Below are positions 42,237-50,724 of a stretch of 53,267 nucleotides of DNA, piece by piece (position 1 is the first letter of the stretch; every line of letters begins with the position of its first letter). Source of the stretch: a virus; the IMG/VR virus record IMGVR_UViG_3300021517_000162, positions 1 through 53,267 of that record. One strand, written 5' to 3'. The notes beneath the pieces are model-generated. The model made no database searches. It was not told where the DNA came from and saw only the letters and a program-made list of their open reading frames with translations. The position numbers and the translations under genes were made by a program.

Positions 42237-42891
42237 CCCACTTTGATAAAACACTTCCTTTTTTCTTCTTAATTTTACCATCAATACCCTCCGCTTCATC
42301 CTCCTCTTCAAGATATGACGCTTCTTTTTCAGCTGTTTCCTCGATTTGGGCCATTAGGAGATCATACTCATCGAGGGCATTTTCCAATTCCTCCGCATCT
42401 CCACTATGTGCCGCATCAGCAGCTTTTTCCATTAATTCAGCGGCTTCACCCATAAGAGAAGCCGTTTCCGTTGCCGCCATACCCCCTTCGACCGCCGTGA
42501 GAGCATCAGGATCGACAACAGGATGTTCACTATCTGGAGGTTGATCATCTACCTCCATTTCGCTCATATCGGCTTCTGTGGCCAAAAATTCAGCATCCTC
42601 CTGCTCCAAATCTCCAGTTTCTTCAAGAGCTTCATCAGAATAAACATTAAGCAAATCATCATCGTCGTCGTCATCGTCATCTTTCATGTCATCGTCGTCA
42701 TCATCTTTCATATCTTCATCATCATCTTTGTAATTTTTTTCGGAGGTATCCTCATCGTCATCTTTCATGTCCTCCTCATCTTCACCCTTCATTCGTCTCT
42801 TTTTCTTGCGATTTAATTCCTCCTCCTCCCCCTTGTATTTTCGTTTGTTCTTCAATTTTCGACCATTATTTACGTATAATGAAAGTGACAT
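42220..42891 (-). CDS. Extremely acidic Asp/Glu-rich protein
   Basis: 223 aa from the ATG at 42891 (AGGAAG upstream). The first 40 residues are basic (Lys/Arg-rich with KKKRR). Residues ~40 to 80 form an Asp-rich repeat: NYKDDDEDMKDDDDDDMKDD, ending in nine Asp. The remainder is helical and acidic (Ala/Glu-rich) with a basic KIKKKKG near the end. No family is recognised. It lies between the tape measure and the hub/LysM gene, where tail assembly helpers sit. It may be a chaperone, DNA mimic or Ca-binding protein; the tandem repeat could vary in length. Confidence 0.65.
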   Translation of the reverse strand: MSLSLYVNNGRKLKNKRKYKGEEEELNRKKKRRMKGEDEEDMKDDDEDTSEKNYKDDDEDMKDDDDDDMKDDDDDDDDDLLNVYSDEALEETGDLEQEDAEFLATEADMSEMEVDDQPPDSEHPVVDPDALTAVEGGMAATETASLMGEAAELMEKAADAAHSGDAEELENALDEYDLLMAQIEETAEKEASYLEEEDEAEGIDGKIKKKKGSVLSKWVDSRV

Positions 42892-42914
42892 CACATACTT
42901 CCTTTCTGTTCAAA

Positions 42915-44861
42915 CTATAATCCAAACGGAGTTTGCATCATCGATTGTGTACGGTTTACCGCTGCATTTGCAAGACTATCCTTAAATACAATGGCTACAC
43001 GATCTGGATCTTGGTCTCGAAAGTCCTGTTTTATATTGATTGTTGCCCCATTAAAATTCACTTGGGCATTGAGTTTGCCCGTACCAAGTCCGGCCTTTGC
43101 TGATTCAGTCCATTTTTTAATCATGGTTGGATCTCCTACTCTCTTAGCAAATTCCAATGCTCCACCTTCAAACTTATTTGCACTCTCCAGGAGACTTTGT
43201 TGCATTTTTTCACTATTTTTTACGAGACTTTCTGCATATTCAAGGGCCGCAGTGTCATTTTTCTTCTTCGCTTCATTGTATGCAACAACAAAAGCATCAG
43301 CTGCCGCAATCTGTTCAGCTTGCATTGCATTCGCTGCTTGTTCCATGCCCATGCGCTTTGATAAAAACTCCAGTTGGTTTTCACCCCTAGAATTTACGCT
43401 CGAAAGTGATTCACTCAATCTATCAAAACTGGAGACTGACTCAGTGGTTTTATCAGCCATATTCTGAACGGCATCGGCCCATTCCTGAGCGCGTTTTCTG
43501 CTTGCACTACCCCCTTTACCCGCCTCCTCTACAATGGCATCAATTTTCTCTTGTAATTCAGGGCTTCTCGCACCTTTAAGTGTTTTTACCTCCCCCTCCA
43601 CTCCGACCATCTTGCGAGCAACCCCCGCCTTAATGAGTGGGTCTCCACTTCCAAGCTTGTCAGATAAACTGTCTTTCATCGCCAAAGTAGCGTCTTTTAT
43701 GCCCCCTACAACCTTACCCACAACCTTGGCCACGTCCCAAAGTGCCTTCGCCCCCGCGTTTACCCCCTCAGCAATTTCCATGCGGTGATCGTATATCCAC
43801 TTAAACGCATCTTTTATCTTGTCTCCAGCTTCCGAAATCACATCTCCTGCCCCTCCAGATCGCGTAAAAACATCATAAAATGTTTCTAACATGTCCGAAC
43901 CTCTACCAAATATCATACCTAAAAAATCTCCAGTTTTGGCCCCTATCTGTTGTAAACGTGCATCATTTCTTTCAAACCAATCAACGGCCTTGTTAAACAA
44001 GGGTAAAACACTGTTTATAATTGGCATACCAAAGTTCTCTAAAGTGCTATCTTTTACACTTGAAAATGCATTCTTTATACCCTCCACACCCATAGCCTTA
44101 GGCACTTGCTTGGCCATCTTTGCCATGGCCTCCTCAGCGATTTGCATGCGCGTAATCATGTCTTTTCCGGCCAATTGACGGGCAACCTCCACAGCATTGC
44201 CTTTGAGAACACCAGTCATTGTGATCATGCGAACAATTGATCCCATTGATGCAAACGTCCCAGTTTTCAAGTTTTCATACTCTTTTGTAAGTTCTCCTAA
44301 ACCTCCGGGCATAACGCGAGAAACCTTTGCCATGTCTCCTGCTATCTTTTCCGCATCGAGAAAAGTAAGCCTTTTCATATAGGTATTCTGAGTTTGAGAG
44401 GCTATGGTAGAAAATGCTTCACGTATTTCATCACGCGTCACACCCGCCGCTTGGGCCGTTTTACGAAAACTTTCTTCAAAGGCTTGGGCCCCTTGTCTCG
44501 CCCTTTCAAATGAAATGTTCTTATCTGGAGACATGGAGATCATCATGCCCGTCGTGGCTTTCATTTTCTCCAGTTGGGTGTTGGCGCTTGATAAAGCTTC
44601 ATAGGCCCCATAACCAATTGCAGCCATGGCCGCCGCAGTAACAACCGCCGCACTTTTCAAGGCTGTAAGAGCCATAGAACCTTTTTGAGAGCCTTTTTCG
44701 ACCCCCTTCATGTTCTCCTCTTTGCCTATACCTTTGACCTCCTTGGAGGCCTCCGAACTCTGATTTTTCAGCTTTTCAATTTCGGCTTTGAACTTATCTG
44801 CCGAACCACTCGCGACAACATCGTATACAAGTTTGACTTTGACTTCTGCTTGTTCTGCCAT
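42915..44861 (-). CDS. Tail tape measure protein
   Basis: 648 aa. It starts with a coiled coil (VKVKLVYDVVASGSADKFKAEIEKLKNQ), followed by a hydrophobic Ala-rich stretch (ALTALKSAAVVTAAAMAAIGYGAYEAL) and long helices. Position after the chaperone pair and before the baseplate genes is diagnostic. At about 0.15 nm per residue it would set a tail near 95 to 100 nm, which is short. No peptidoglycan-cutting domain is visible. The ATG has no ribosome site; TATAGATTGAAT stands directly before it, as with the gene at 41937. Confidence 0.88.
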   Translation of the reverse strand: MAEQAEVKVKLVYDVVASGSADKFKAEIEKLKNQSSEASKEVKGIGKEENMKGVEKGSQKGSMALTALKSAAVVTAAAMAAIGYGAYEALSSANTQLEKMKATTGMMISMSPDKNISFERARQGAQAFEESFRKTAQAAGVTRDEIREAFSTIASQTQNTYMKRLTFLDAEKIAGDMAKVSRVMPGGLGELTKEYENLKTGTFASMGSIVRMITMTGVLKGNAVEVARQLAGKDMITRMQIAEEAMAKMAKQVPKAMGVEGIKNAFSSVKDSTLENFGMPIINSVLPLFNKAVDWFERNDARLQQIGAKTGDFLGMIFGRGSDMLETFYDVFTRSGGAGDVISEAGDKIKDAFKWIYDHRMEIAEGVNAGAKALWDVAKVVGKVVGGIKDATLAMKDSLSDKLGSGDPLIKAGVARKMVGVEGEVKTLKGARSPELQEKIDAIVEEAGKGGSASRKRAQEWADAVQNMADKTTESVSSFDRLSESLSSVNSRGENQLEFLSKRMGMEQAANAMQAEQIAAADAFVVAYNEAKKKNDTAALEYAESLVKNSEKMQQSLLESANKFEGGALEFAKRVGDPTMIKKWTESAKAGLGTGKLNAQVNFNGATINIKQDFRDQDPDRVAIVFKDSLANAAVNRTQSMMQTPFGL

Positions 44862-44882
44862 GAATTCAATCTATACGAGGGT

Positions 44883-44912
44883 AAAAAAAAAGCGAAGGCT
44901 AAACCTCCGCTT
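44883..44912 (-). terminator. Terminator between tail chaperone and tape measure genes
   Basis: Minus strand AAGCGGAGG pairs with CCTTCGCTT (one G-T wobble) around TTTAG, followed by a T-run of nine. It lies on the stop codon of the chaperone extension, so it limits read-through into the tape measure gene. Confidence 0.7.
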
Positions 44913-45247
44913 TAGTAAGTTTCATTGGCTTTTTCTATCATGTTTTCCGATTCGATCATGTTGTTCAAGGCTGAAAAAACACGTTGCAATTCAAGTGGAT
45001 ACAACTGATTTACATACTCTGAAGAAAGTCTCCCATATCGAGATAACTGAAGAAATTGCTTTGTTTTCGTGGCTAATCTCTCCTCCCTTGTATACGAAGC
45101 ATAAACCTTTGCATGCCAAACATTGTCTAAGTATGAACCGGCATAAGGCACAATTTCATCAAATACCTCCTTTACTTGGTACGGGGCGGGGTTGTAGAAT
45201 TTTCGACATGCTGCCCACTTTTGAAGTCGAAACAATTGACTAAAAAA
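44912..45247 (-). CDS. Tail assembly chaperone, frameshift extension (GT-like)
   Basis: The -1 frame that overlaps the 3' end of the preceding gene. It opens directly after a TGA at the slippery site and continues to 44912. Translation through the -1 shift would join 201 residues of the upstream protein to this part, giving a fusion of 310 aa. The extension (CRKFYNPAPYQVKEVFDEIVPYAG and onward) is charged and helical. This is the G/GT arrangement of tape measure chaperones. The internal TTG at 45235 has no ribosome site, so separate initiation is unlikely. Confidence 0.75.
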   Translation of the reverse strand, partial: FFSQLFRLQKWAACRKFYNPAPYQVKEVFDEIVPYAGSYLDNVWHAKVYASYTREERLATKTKQFLQLSRYGRLSSEYVNQLYPLELQRVFSALNNMIESENMIEKANETY

Positions 45248-45843
45248 TCAGTATATTCCAAGTCTGTCATACTGTGTTCTTTGTGATAGTAGGTACGCAA
45301 AACATTCATACATTTTGCACCTATTTCATCGGCAAACCTCAGTATACCATGTTGCAAATGTGGTTTATCTACCCCGTGCCATACAGCTTTTTTTCCATCA
45401 ATACTTCGTATACACGACAATGCAAGGTAGTTCAAAAGTGTCTGCGCCTTAGCATCCGGAGGTGCACGATTAAGAGCCGCTGATTCCTCAGCAAAACTCA
45501 ATGGCCAAAGAATAATGTTCCTATCTCCTATACCAGGTTTTCGGGTCCACTCTTTACGAAACAACATAAAACATATGCCCGTTGTATTCGGGAAAACAAG
45601 GTCTGGAGGTATGGTTGCCCATGACGGGGGCGCATTCGGGTCTCTCGCCTCTGTGGAGGTTTCTGACAATTTCTCCTCCTCCAATCTTTCAAATGCATCT
45701 TTTTCATCCATGGGTTCTTTGGGTTCACCCGAAAAAAGGATATCATTCTGTATCCTATCTACCGCATCCTCAAAGTCACTTTCTGTTGCTTTTTTCATCT
45801 CCACTGTATCTGCAAAGTTCTTTCTTGGTATCTTAGGGTTCAT
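45172..45843 (-). CDS. Tail assembly chaperone (G-like)
   Basis: 223 aa, frame 0 of a frameshift pair. It begins MNPKIPRKNFADTVEMKKA, with an acidic N-terminal region (residues ~20 to 65) and a conserved-looking centre (FMLFRKEWTRKPGIGDRNIILWPLSFAEESAALNRA). The order tail tube, this gene, extension, tape measure is universal for the chaperone. ATG at 45843 has GGAGG 5 nt upstream within the leader word GGAGGCGCGACATG, which is almost the same as that of terS. It should bind the tape measure and guide tail assembly. Confidence 0.75.
   Translation of the reverse strand: MNPKIPRKNFADTVEMKKATESDFEDAVDRIQNDILFSGEPKEPMDEKDAFERLEEEKLSETSTEARDPNAPPSWATIPPDLVFPNTTGICFMLFRKEWTRKPGIGDRNIILWPLSFAEESAALNRAPPDAKAQTLLNYLALSCIRSIDGKKAVWHGVDKPHLQHGILRFADEIGAKCMNVLRTYYHKEHSMTDLEYTDFLVNCFDFKSGQHVENSTTPPRTK
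45201..45247 (-). promoter_or_regulatory. Programmed -1 ribosomal frameshift signal
   Basis: Minus strand slippery heptamer T TTT TTA (45247 to 45241), in frame 0 as GAT TTT TTA, then an 8-nt spacer and a stem-loop TTTCGAC / GTCGAAA (45232 to 45201, 18-nt loop). All three parts and the spacing match classic -1 signals. The -1 frame has a stop directly before the slip site, so it can only be entered by slipping. Confidence 0.85.
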
Positions 45844-45989
45844 GTCGCGCCTCCAAATAAAACGACCGCTTCTCCAGAGTAGAGGCGCATCTTTCCCATG
45901 TTAAACATGAGTCAACCTCTGAAAAAGCGGCCCAAAAGCACGGAAAGATTTCTCCCTCCGTGTTGCGCCTCCACATCTTTTTATACTAT
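45844..45989 (-). promoter_or_regulatory. Leader/control region before the chaperone gene
   Basis: A 146-bp gap. On the minus strand a hairpin CACGGA/TCCGTG with a short T-run (45934 to 45962) may end the tail tube transcript. Then TTGACT (45915 to 45910) is followed by the inverted repeat CATGTTTAACATG. A longer inverted pair (45864 to 45879 with 45917 to 45932) encloses this, so promoter and repeat sit in the loop of a large hairpin. No clear -10 is seen. Regulated or attenuated transcription is likely. Confidence 0.45.
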
Positions 45990-46433
45990 TTATGCAGCTA
46001 AATTAGTGAGAACTTCTTCGCATGCACCTTGTACTTTGAATTTCACATAATCTGTTCGCGCCGGTACGTTCATTGGAATACTACCAAAAACACAATCCGG
46101 ATATACCATTTGATAGATTTCTCCAGTTTCAACAAATATCAAAGTTGAACTGATTACAAACTGGATAAGTGGGTTTATTCGCTTCTGCCTATCATTAATA
46201 GCCTTTGCAAGTAAGAATATTTGCCCACTATGAACTTGAAGTTCAAAGTCAAACTTCGCATTCTTGAAAACATCATCTACCCTTGTAAATGCTTCACCTA
46301 AGAAATCTTGTTCCTTAATTTCACTTACAAGTTCTGTATTGAAATTCATAATATCAGTAAGCTCAAGTTGGGGAACACCTCCACTGAGTAATGTTACAAC
46401 TACGTCTTGCCCGCGGGCCCTTTTTACAGCCAT
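45990..46433 (-). CDS. Tail tube protein
   Basis: 147 aa, the right size. Sequence pattern VKRARGQDVVVTLLSGGVPQLELTDIMNFNTELVSEIKEQDFLGE, then FELQVHSGQIFLLAKAINDRQKR is typical of myovirus tubes. It directly follows the sheath gene by 13 bp and lies before the chaperones. AGGAGG upstream of the ATG. The polymer forms the inner tube through which DNA passes. Confidence 0.87.
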   Translation of the reverse strand: MAVKRARGQDVVVTLLSGGVPQLELTDIMNFNTELVSEIKEQDFLGEAFTRVDDVFKNAKFDFELQVHSGQIFLLAKAINDRQKRINPLIQFVISSTLIFVETGEIYQMVYPDCVFGSIPMNVPARTDYVKFKVQGACEEVLTNLAA

Positions 46434-46446
46434 TTCATACCTCCTA

Positions 46447-48678
46447 TTACGCCGCCAAATTTCCCAATGTTTCTGTCACTTCTACTGTTTCACCCGCCGT
46501 TACAGCAAGTACAATAGCGTCCATAGATGCCAATGTTCTCACAAATACATCCACTCTGAATATCCCTTTTGCAAGTGATTGCGGCGTATTGTTTGACCTC
46601 GAATCAATTGTAAACCCCGCAATACGTTGAACAGCACTGTTTCCGGTTCCAAGTAAACCTTGTAAAAATGATCTAATCTCACTTACAAAGGCTAAACGAA
46701 TTGCAAGGCGCTGAAGTTTCTTACCATAAAACTTTGCCCTACGCGCCAACGTATCTTGTACAAAATATGCCATTCTACGACGATTAATATTTACAAGGTT
46801 AGGATTTACTGTGGGGTCAACGCTTACAACTCCACTTTGGAAAATCAACACCCCTTCGTCCATTCGAGGTGCACATATACCCGCTTTCTTAAATGTTATA
46901 TAATCAGGCATTGTAAAACCTTGGACATTACTTCCTGACTCAAGCGATACCACTGCCTCAGTAAAGGTTGTAAGTTGGCCAGGGTTCTCCTCTGGAGGTA
47001 ATTGAGACATTATCGAGCACAAAAACCCGTCTGCCCCAATATCCACAAGACCATCTGCCGTAAATCCAGCACCTCCTGCCAAACCTATGGCTGCAATTGC
47101 TGGTACTCGGGTTCTTACCTGTGGATATGTAAATATCACATTTTGACTTCGATAAGCTCCTACTCCGGGTTCTGCTGATATACTTGTAGCCGCCGATCGT
47201 GTCGTATTCATAGGCGTTCGAATTACACAAACCCTACCGAACAAACCTTGGGTAGATGCATCGATCGCATTGGATCGAACTTTTCTCCTGACCGCATTTG
47301 ATTGTCTTGCAGACCATGAAATATTAACCTCACGAGCCACTGTATTCGGATCAAGCGTATTATCATAGGTTGTTTGATAAGCCGTATCAATTTGTGCCTC
47401 AGTCATAGCAGCGTTGATAGGTAAAAGGTTCGTGACCGAAAACGCACCCAAAACTGGAGGATCAGGTACAACTGTGATCGTACCTACCCCCGCACTCAAA
47501 CCCGTACCATCGTCCATTGCATGACGAACTTTAACCTTGTAAGGACCTGCACTCGCCGCCGTAATCTGGAGATCTTGCATCGTTACAAGGGTCACAGTGC
47601 CCCCTGAATTTCTCACTCTTGTACCCGCTGGGAGAACTCCAGATACCCCTGTTACAGCAGTTGCCAATGTACCATTAACAAACCCCAAGCCCACGGCAGT
47701 CGATGATGCACCCACCAAAATTGTGCCCGTACCAGGGGTTGCCGTATTTGTAATACGGAGGTTTCCATTTATATCCTGCTCCACCTCCACATTGGATGCC
47801 CCGTGAGTAAGTTCAACAATCGTTCGTATTTCTGCCAATGTCACTGCATCAATATCCGCTACGTTGCCCGTACCCGCCGTATTGGCCGCTGTAAGACCCA
47901 AGGTTGTAAGAACACCCGATGAACCGGAGACTATGCGAACCTGACCCGTTGAACCCCTACGTCTACCTGTGAATCTCAATTGACCAGCATTGTTGTCTGC
48001 AAATGCAAACCCCGCCGTTGCATTTATACGCGAAATCACTTGAGCCAAACTTTGATCTGCAGCAAAGAAAGTCACTGTAAAATCAGGCTCACTATCATAT
48101 CCTACTGTGAGTGTCTGACCTCCAGTAAAGAGGGTTGGAAACGTACCACCAACACCTGTTACTGTAGCAGCTGTAGCATTGAAAGTGGATGTTCCTGGTG
48201 CCCCACCATCTAAAGTTAATACCAAGGTTTGAGCAGGTTCCAAGTTGTATCGGAACGCCGCCGCGCCTGTAATATAAGCCAATCGTGTAAATTGCACTTC
48301 TCCTACGGAGGTATCCACTCGCACAATGATAAGTCTTGCGAACTTCTTACCATTGAGCTGAACAAAACCATTTCCATTCCAAAATTCAGGAACTATTGCA
48401 CTATCAGCCAACCTCGATCGAGCGCATGGGTCATTACCCAATGTACCTCCACGCGCAAAACCAAACCCCCCAAAAACTTGGGCAAGGTCTACCGGACTTG
48501 CAATTTCCATAGGTTTATTGAACGGGCCCGCTTCAAACTCACCTACAAGCATCACAGTACCCGAACCTATGCCCCGAATCTCCGCAGGAGGTTCAAGGTC
48601 TAAAATATTCACAGCCTCAATCTCAAGAAGAACTTCCTGAGGTTGTTCTGTTGTAAAACGTCTTATAAATACCGACAT
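46447..48678 (-). CDS. Tail sheath protein
   Basis: 743 aa, larger than a minimal sheath (about 400 to 500) but within range. N-terminal part (EVLLEIEAVNILDLEPPAEIRGIGSGTVMLVGEFEAGPFNKP) and the C-terminal part (YITFKKAGICAPRMDEGVLIFQSGVVSVDPTVNPNLVNINRRRMAYFVQDTLARRAKFY) are typical. The middle (residues ~130 to 400) has extra Thr/Gly-rich repeats that read as surface domains. It forms the contractile outer tail. A sequence of the TATGTTTGAAT type lies upstream at 48704. Confidence 0.92.
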   Translation of the reverse strand: MSVFIRRFTTEQPQEVLLEIEAVNILDLEPPAEIRGIGSGTVMLVGEFEAGPFNKPMEIASPVDLAQVFGGFGFARGGTLGNDPCARSRLADSAIVPEFWNGNGFVQLNGKKFARLIIVRVDTSVGEVQFTRLAYITGAAAFRYNLEPAQTLVLTLDGGAPGTSTFNATAATVTGVGGTFPTLFTGGQTLTVGYDSEPDFTVTFFAADQSLAQVISRINATAGFAFADNNAGQLRFTGRRRGSTGQVRIVSGSSGVLTTLGLTAANTAGTGNVADIDAVTLAEIRTIVELTHGASNVEVEQDINGNLRITNTATPGTGTILVGASSTAVGLGFVNGTLATAVTGVSGVLPAGTRVRNSGGTVTLVTMQDLQITAASAGPYKVKVRHAMDDGTGLSAGVGTITVVPDPPVLGAFSVTNLLPINAAMTEAQIDTAYQTTYDNTLDPNTVAREVNISWSARQSNAVRRKVRSNAIDASTQGLFGRVCVIRTPMNTTRSAATSISAEPGVGAYRSQNVIFTYPQVRTRVPAIAAIGLAGGAGFTADGLVDIGADGFLCSIMSQLPPEENPGQLTTFTEAVVSLESGSNVQGFTMPDYITFKKAGICAPRMDEGVLIFQSGVVSVDPTVNPNLVNINRRRMAYFVQDTLARRAKFYGKKLQRLAIRLAFVSEIRSFLQGLLGTGNSAVQRIAGFTIDSRSNNTPQSLAKGIFRVDVFVRTLASMDAIVLAVTAGETVEVTETLGNLAA

Positions 48679-48725
48679 ACAAACCTACCTTTCCAAACCT
48701 TGTATTCAAACATATTGACCATATT

Positions 48726-49427
48726 TCACTGTACAGTTACTTGAACCTCTGTCTCCACTTGTGCCAAAACCTGAACCTCCGTACGAATGTCTATCTCAAC
48801 CGCATTGACCAATCGTACCACTGGCACAACAAGGTTAAAGGCAAAGTGCGATTTGCGCCTATTACGAGCTGAATCAGCATCATCCACAAGCGTTTGACTC
48901 ATAGGGAGGTAATCTGCTTTTACCCCGTAATATTCAGCTAATTTCATCGTCAAACCAAACCTCCCCTCGCTTGGTGAAAACAAATACTCAAGTCCACTTA
49001 TAATGGCTTCACGTTCGCTTCTCGTTGCTGACCATACCTCCAAAATCACGTTTTCGGAGTAATCTGTGCCTTGTGCCTCCACAACTGTGCCCGGTCCAAA
49101 CACACCATACGTGTCCTCACAAAAAAACGGCGTAAGCGCCGCTTGTTTATATTCTCCAGTTCCTGGTATACAAGCTATACAAGGTAGCTCTAATTCAACC
49201 TCATTATCGGGCCATTCAGAATACATCGACCTACGGTTTATTTGAAAAGCTATGGGGGCATTGTTTGAATCTTTTCTATAAAAAGTAGCCTCCGCAATAA
49301 AATCATACAATTGTTTTATCGCTGCTTGTCTGCCCCATGGGTAAACCTTTATAACAGGTGCAGCACTTGCAATACTTGGAAATATCAAACTACGTATTCT
49401 TTCAGAAACCCTTGAAAATATAGACAT
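48726..49427 (-). CDS. Neck/tail-terminator-like protein
   Basis: 233 aa, not a certain family. Its place directly before the sheath gene is that of tail-terminator or neck proteins. The mid part (VELELPCIACIPGTGEYKQAALTPFFCEDTYGVFG, then VILEVWSATRSEREAIISGLEYLF) is compatible with that. The C-terminus has repeated VQVL/VQVT words. GGAGG upstream supports the start. The gp10-like gene before it ends 4 bp upstream. Confidence 0.55.
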   Translation of the reverse strand: MSIFSRVSERIRSLIFPSIASAAPVIKVYPWGRQAAIKQLYDFIAEATFYRKDSNNAPIAFQINRRSMYSEWPDNEVELELPCIACIPGTGEYKQAALTPFFCEDTYGVFGPGTVVEAQGTDYSENVILEVWSATRSEREAIISGLEYLFSPSEGRFGLTMKLAEYYGVKADYLPMSQTLVDDADSARNRRKSHFAFNLVVPVVRLVNAVEIDIRTEVQVLAQVETEVQVTVQ

Positions 49428-49431
49428 TTTA

Positions 49432-50142
49432 TCACCTCCCCATATCCATACTTATTGCCCTCGCTACTTCCCTTTCAACAATCTTTACAAGTATCTTCTC
49501 CGCTTTTTCAGCTATACGAAGACCATTGGGGGCAAATATGCCCCGCTTGGTCATTACAGTTGCTATAGCCCATGCAGCATTCAACGCTTGCCTATCCGAC
49601 ATAGGAGGTATGGTAGGTTTACCCTTGTCATTTTTTACGCTCGCTGATCCAAATCTAAGTTTCTTGATAAATGACGAAAGCCTTTTTACAAGTTTCTCAA
49701 GATCCTTTTGAAATTTTACACCCTTGGATTTCTCCGATTTAGGACCTTTTTTTATCTCCGAACTACCATCTCGCGTATCTGAAACCTTTGATTTTGAAGT
49801 TGATTTCTGATGTCTCTTTGACCACTCAGCAAGCGCTGAAATCATCTTTCTACCAATTTTCACATTACTCGCCCTAACCCCGTACTCAATGAAAAGTGCA
49901 TGTGGAGCATTGTTTACAATTTCCACCGGTTTATCTACCCCATTGTCTTGCACACGCCATGCTGCCCTATACAGCCCCTTATCAACTGGAGGATGTGGTT
50001 TTGCCTGTGGAATAAGCTTTGTTATGATTGTTTGTATACCAAACAATGCAGCAGATTTCATGCCCCTATGAGCACTCAATGCCATTTTCTCCTGGAGATA
50101 TTTTTCCAGTTGAGTCATTTGTGTTTCTTCAAACGTTGGCAT
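49432..50142 (-). CDS. Head-tail connector / tail-completion protein (HK97 gp10-like)
   Basis: 236 aa from the ATG at 50142 with GGAGGT 4 nt upstream; an upstream GTG is within that site. The core VDKGLYRAAWRVQDNGVDKPVEIVNNAPHALFIEYGVR and the C-terminal AIATVMTKRGIFAPNGLRIAEKAEKI match the HK97 gp10/virion morphogenesis pattern. A Ser/Lys-rich segment (about residues 115 to 160) is inserted between. It joins the head and the tail. Confidence 0.7.
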   Translation of the reverse strand: MPTFEETQMTQLEKYLQEKMALSAHRGMKSAALFGIQTIITKLIPQAKPHPPVDKGLYRAAWRVQDNGVDKPVEIVNNAPHALFIEYGVRASNVKIGRKMISALAEWSKRHQKSTSKSKVSDTRDGSSEIKKGPKSEKSKGVKFQKDLEKLVKRLSSFIKKLRFGSASVKNDKGKPTIPPMSDRQALNAAWAIATVMTKRGIFAPNGLRIAEKAEKILVKIVEREVARAISMDMGR

Positions 50143-50174
50143 AGAAACCTCCACTTACCCATCAACCCACTTGA

Positions 50175-50723
50175 TCAATCATCATCCTGACCAAGTTTAC
50201 TCTCTCCACTTCTGTCTCGATCTTCACTTATTCTCTCTAATAGGAGAACCCATTGTGTCTTTCCAGCTTGTAAAAATGGCGTCGCGGAAAGCCTGTATTT
50301 CATGCGAATGGGCATACTGTCATTTCTCCCATCCTCCACTACCTCATAAAAAAACGAATAAGGTTCATCAATTCTGTCCTCATTCGTCGCCCGACCACGC
50401 AACATATCAGCCGTAAATTCTCGCGCAGAAACACGTGTGACACGAATCGACCCCACGGGTACAATCCCAACCGCGTAAGGCGTATACGAAACGGCATCCA
50501 AGTTCTCCACACGTGGAGTAGGAAGTATCTCCTTACGAAGTACTTCACGCTCATCTCCAGCCCCCCTTTCATCAGCCGTGAACTTTGTCCAAACTAGGAA
50601 AACTCGATACGGTCTTAACCCTAGTTTTGTAGCTATTTGACGAAGTGGACCTACTTTACCAGATAATTTGAAAGCCAATGTTCGCTTGGCTTGTTCAATT
50701 GTGAGAGGGGCAATCTTGGGCAT
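50175..50723 (-). CDS. Hypothetical virion-morphogenesis protein
   Basis: 182 aa from the ATG at 50723. Longer in-frame starts upstream would run through the lipoprotein-like gene and lack a ribosome site. The sequence (IEQAKRTLAFKLSGKVGPLRQIATKLGLRPYRVFLVWTKF, then VENLDAVSYTPYAVGIVPVGSIRVTRVSAREFTADML) is beta-rich. It lies in the neck-gene area before the gp10-like gene. I do not recognise the family; a head completion protein is likely by position. Confidence 0.55.
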   Translation of the reverse strand: MPKIAPLTIEQAKRTLAFKLSGKVGPLRQIATKLGLRPYRVFLVWTKFTADERGAGDEREVLRKEILPTPRVENLDAVSYTPYAVGIVPVGSIRVTRVSAREFTADMLRGRATNEDRIDEPYSFFYEVVEDGRNDSMPIRMKYRLSATPFLQAGKTQWVLLLERISEDRDRSGESKLGQDDD

Positions 50724-50724
50724 T

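Noticed and set aside
42640-42780. Asp/Lys-rich repeat looks like an epitope tag (FLAG-type)
   Set aside because: It is a degenerate repeat over about 40 residues in a normal gene context, not an added tag.
45120-45172. Short frame with a perfect ribosome site (AAAGGAGGTATTTGATG) after the chaperone stop
   Set aside because: It closes after eight codons, and lies inside the frameshift extension; it is probably chance or a re-initiation trap.
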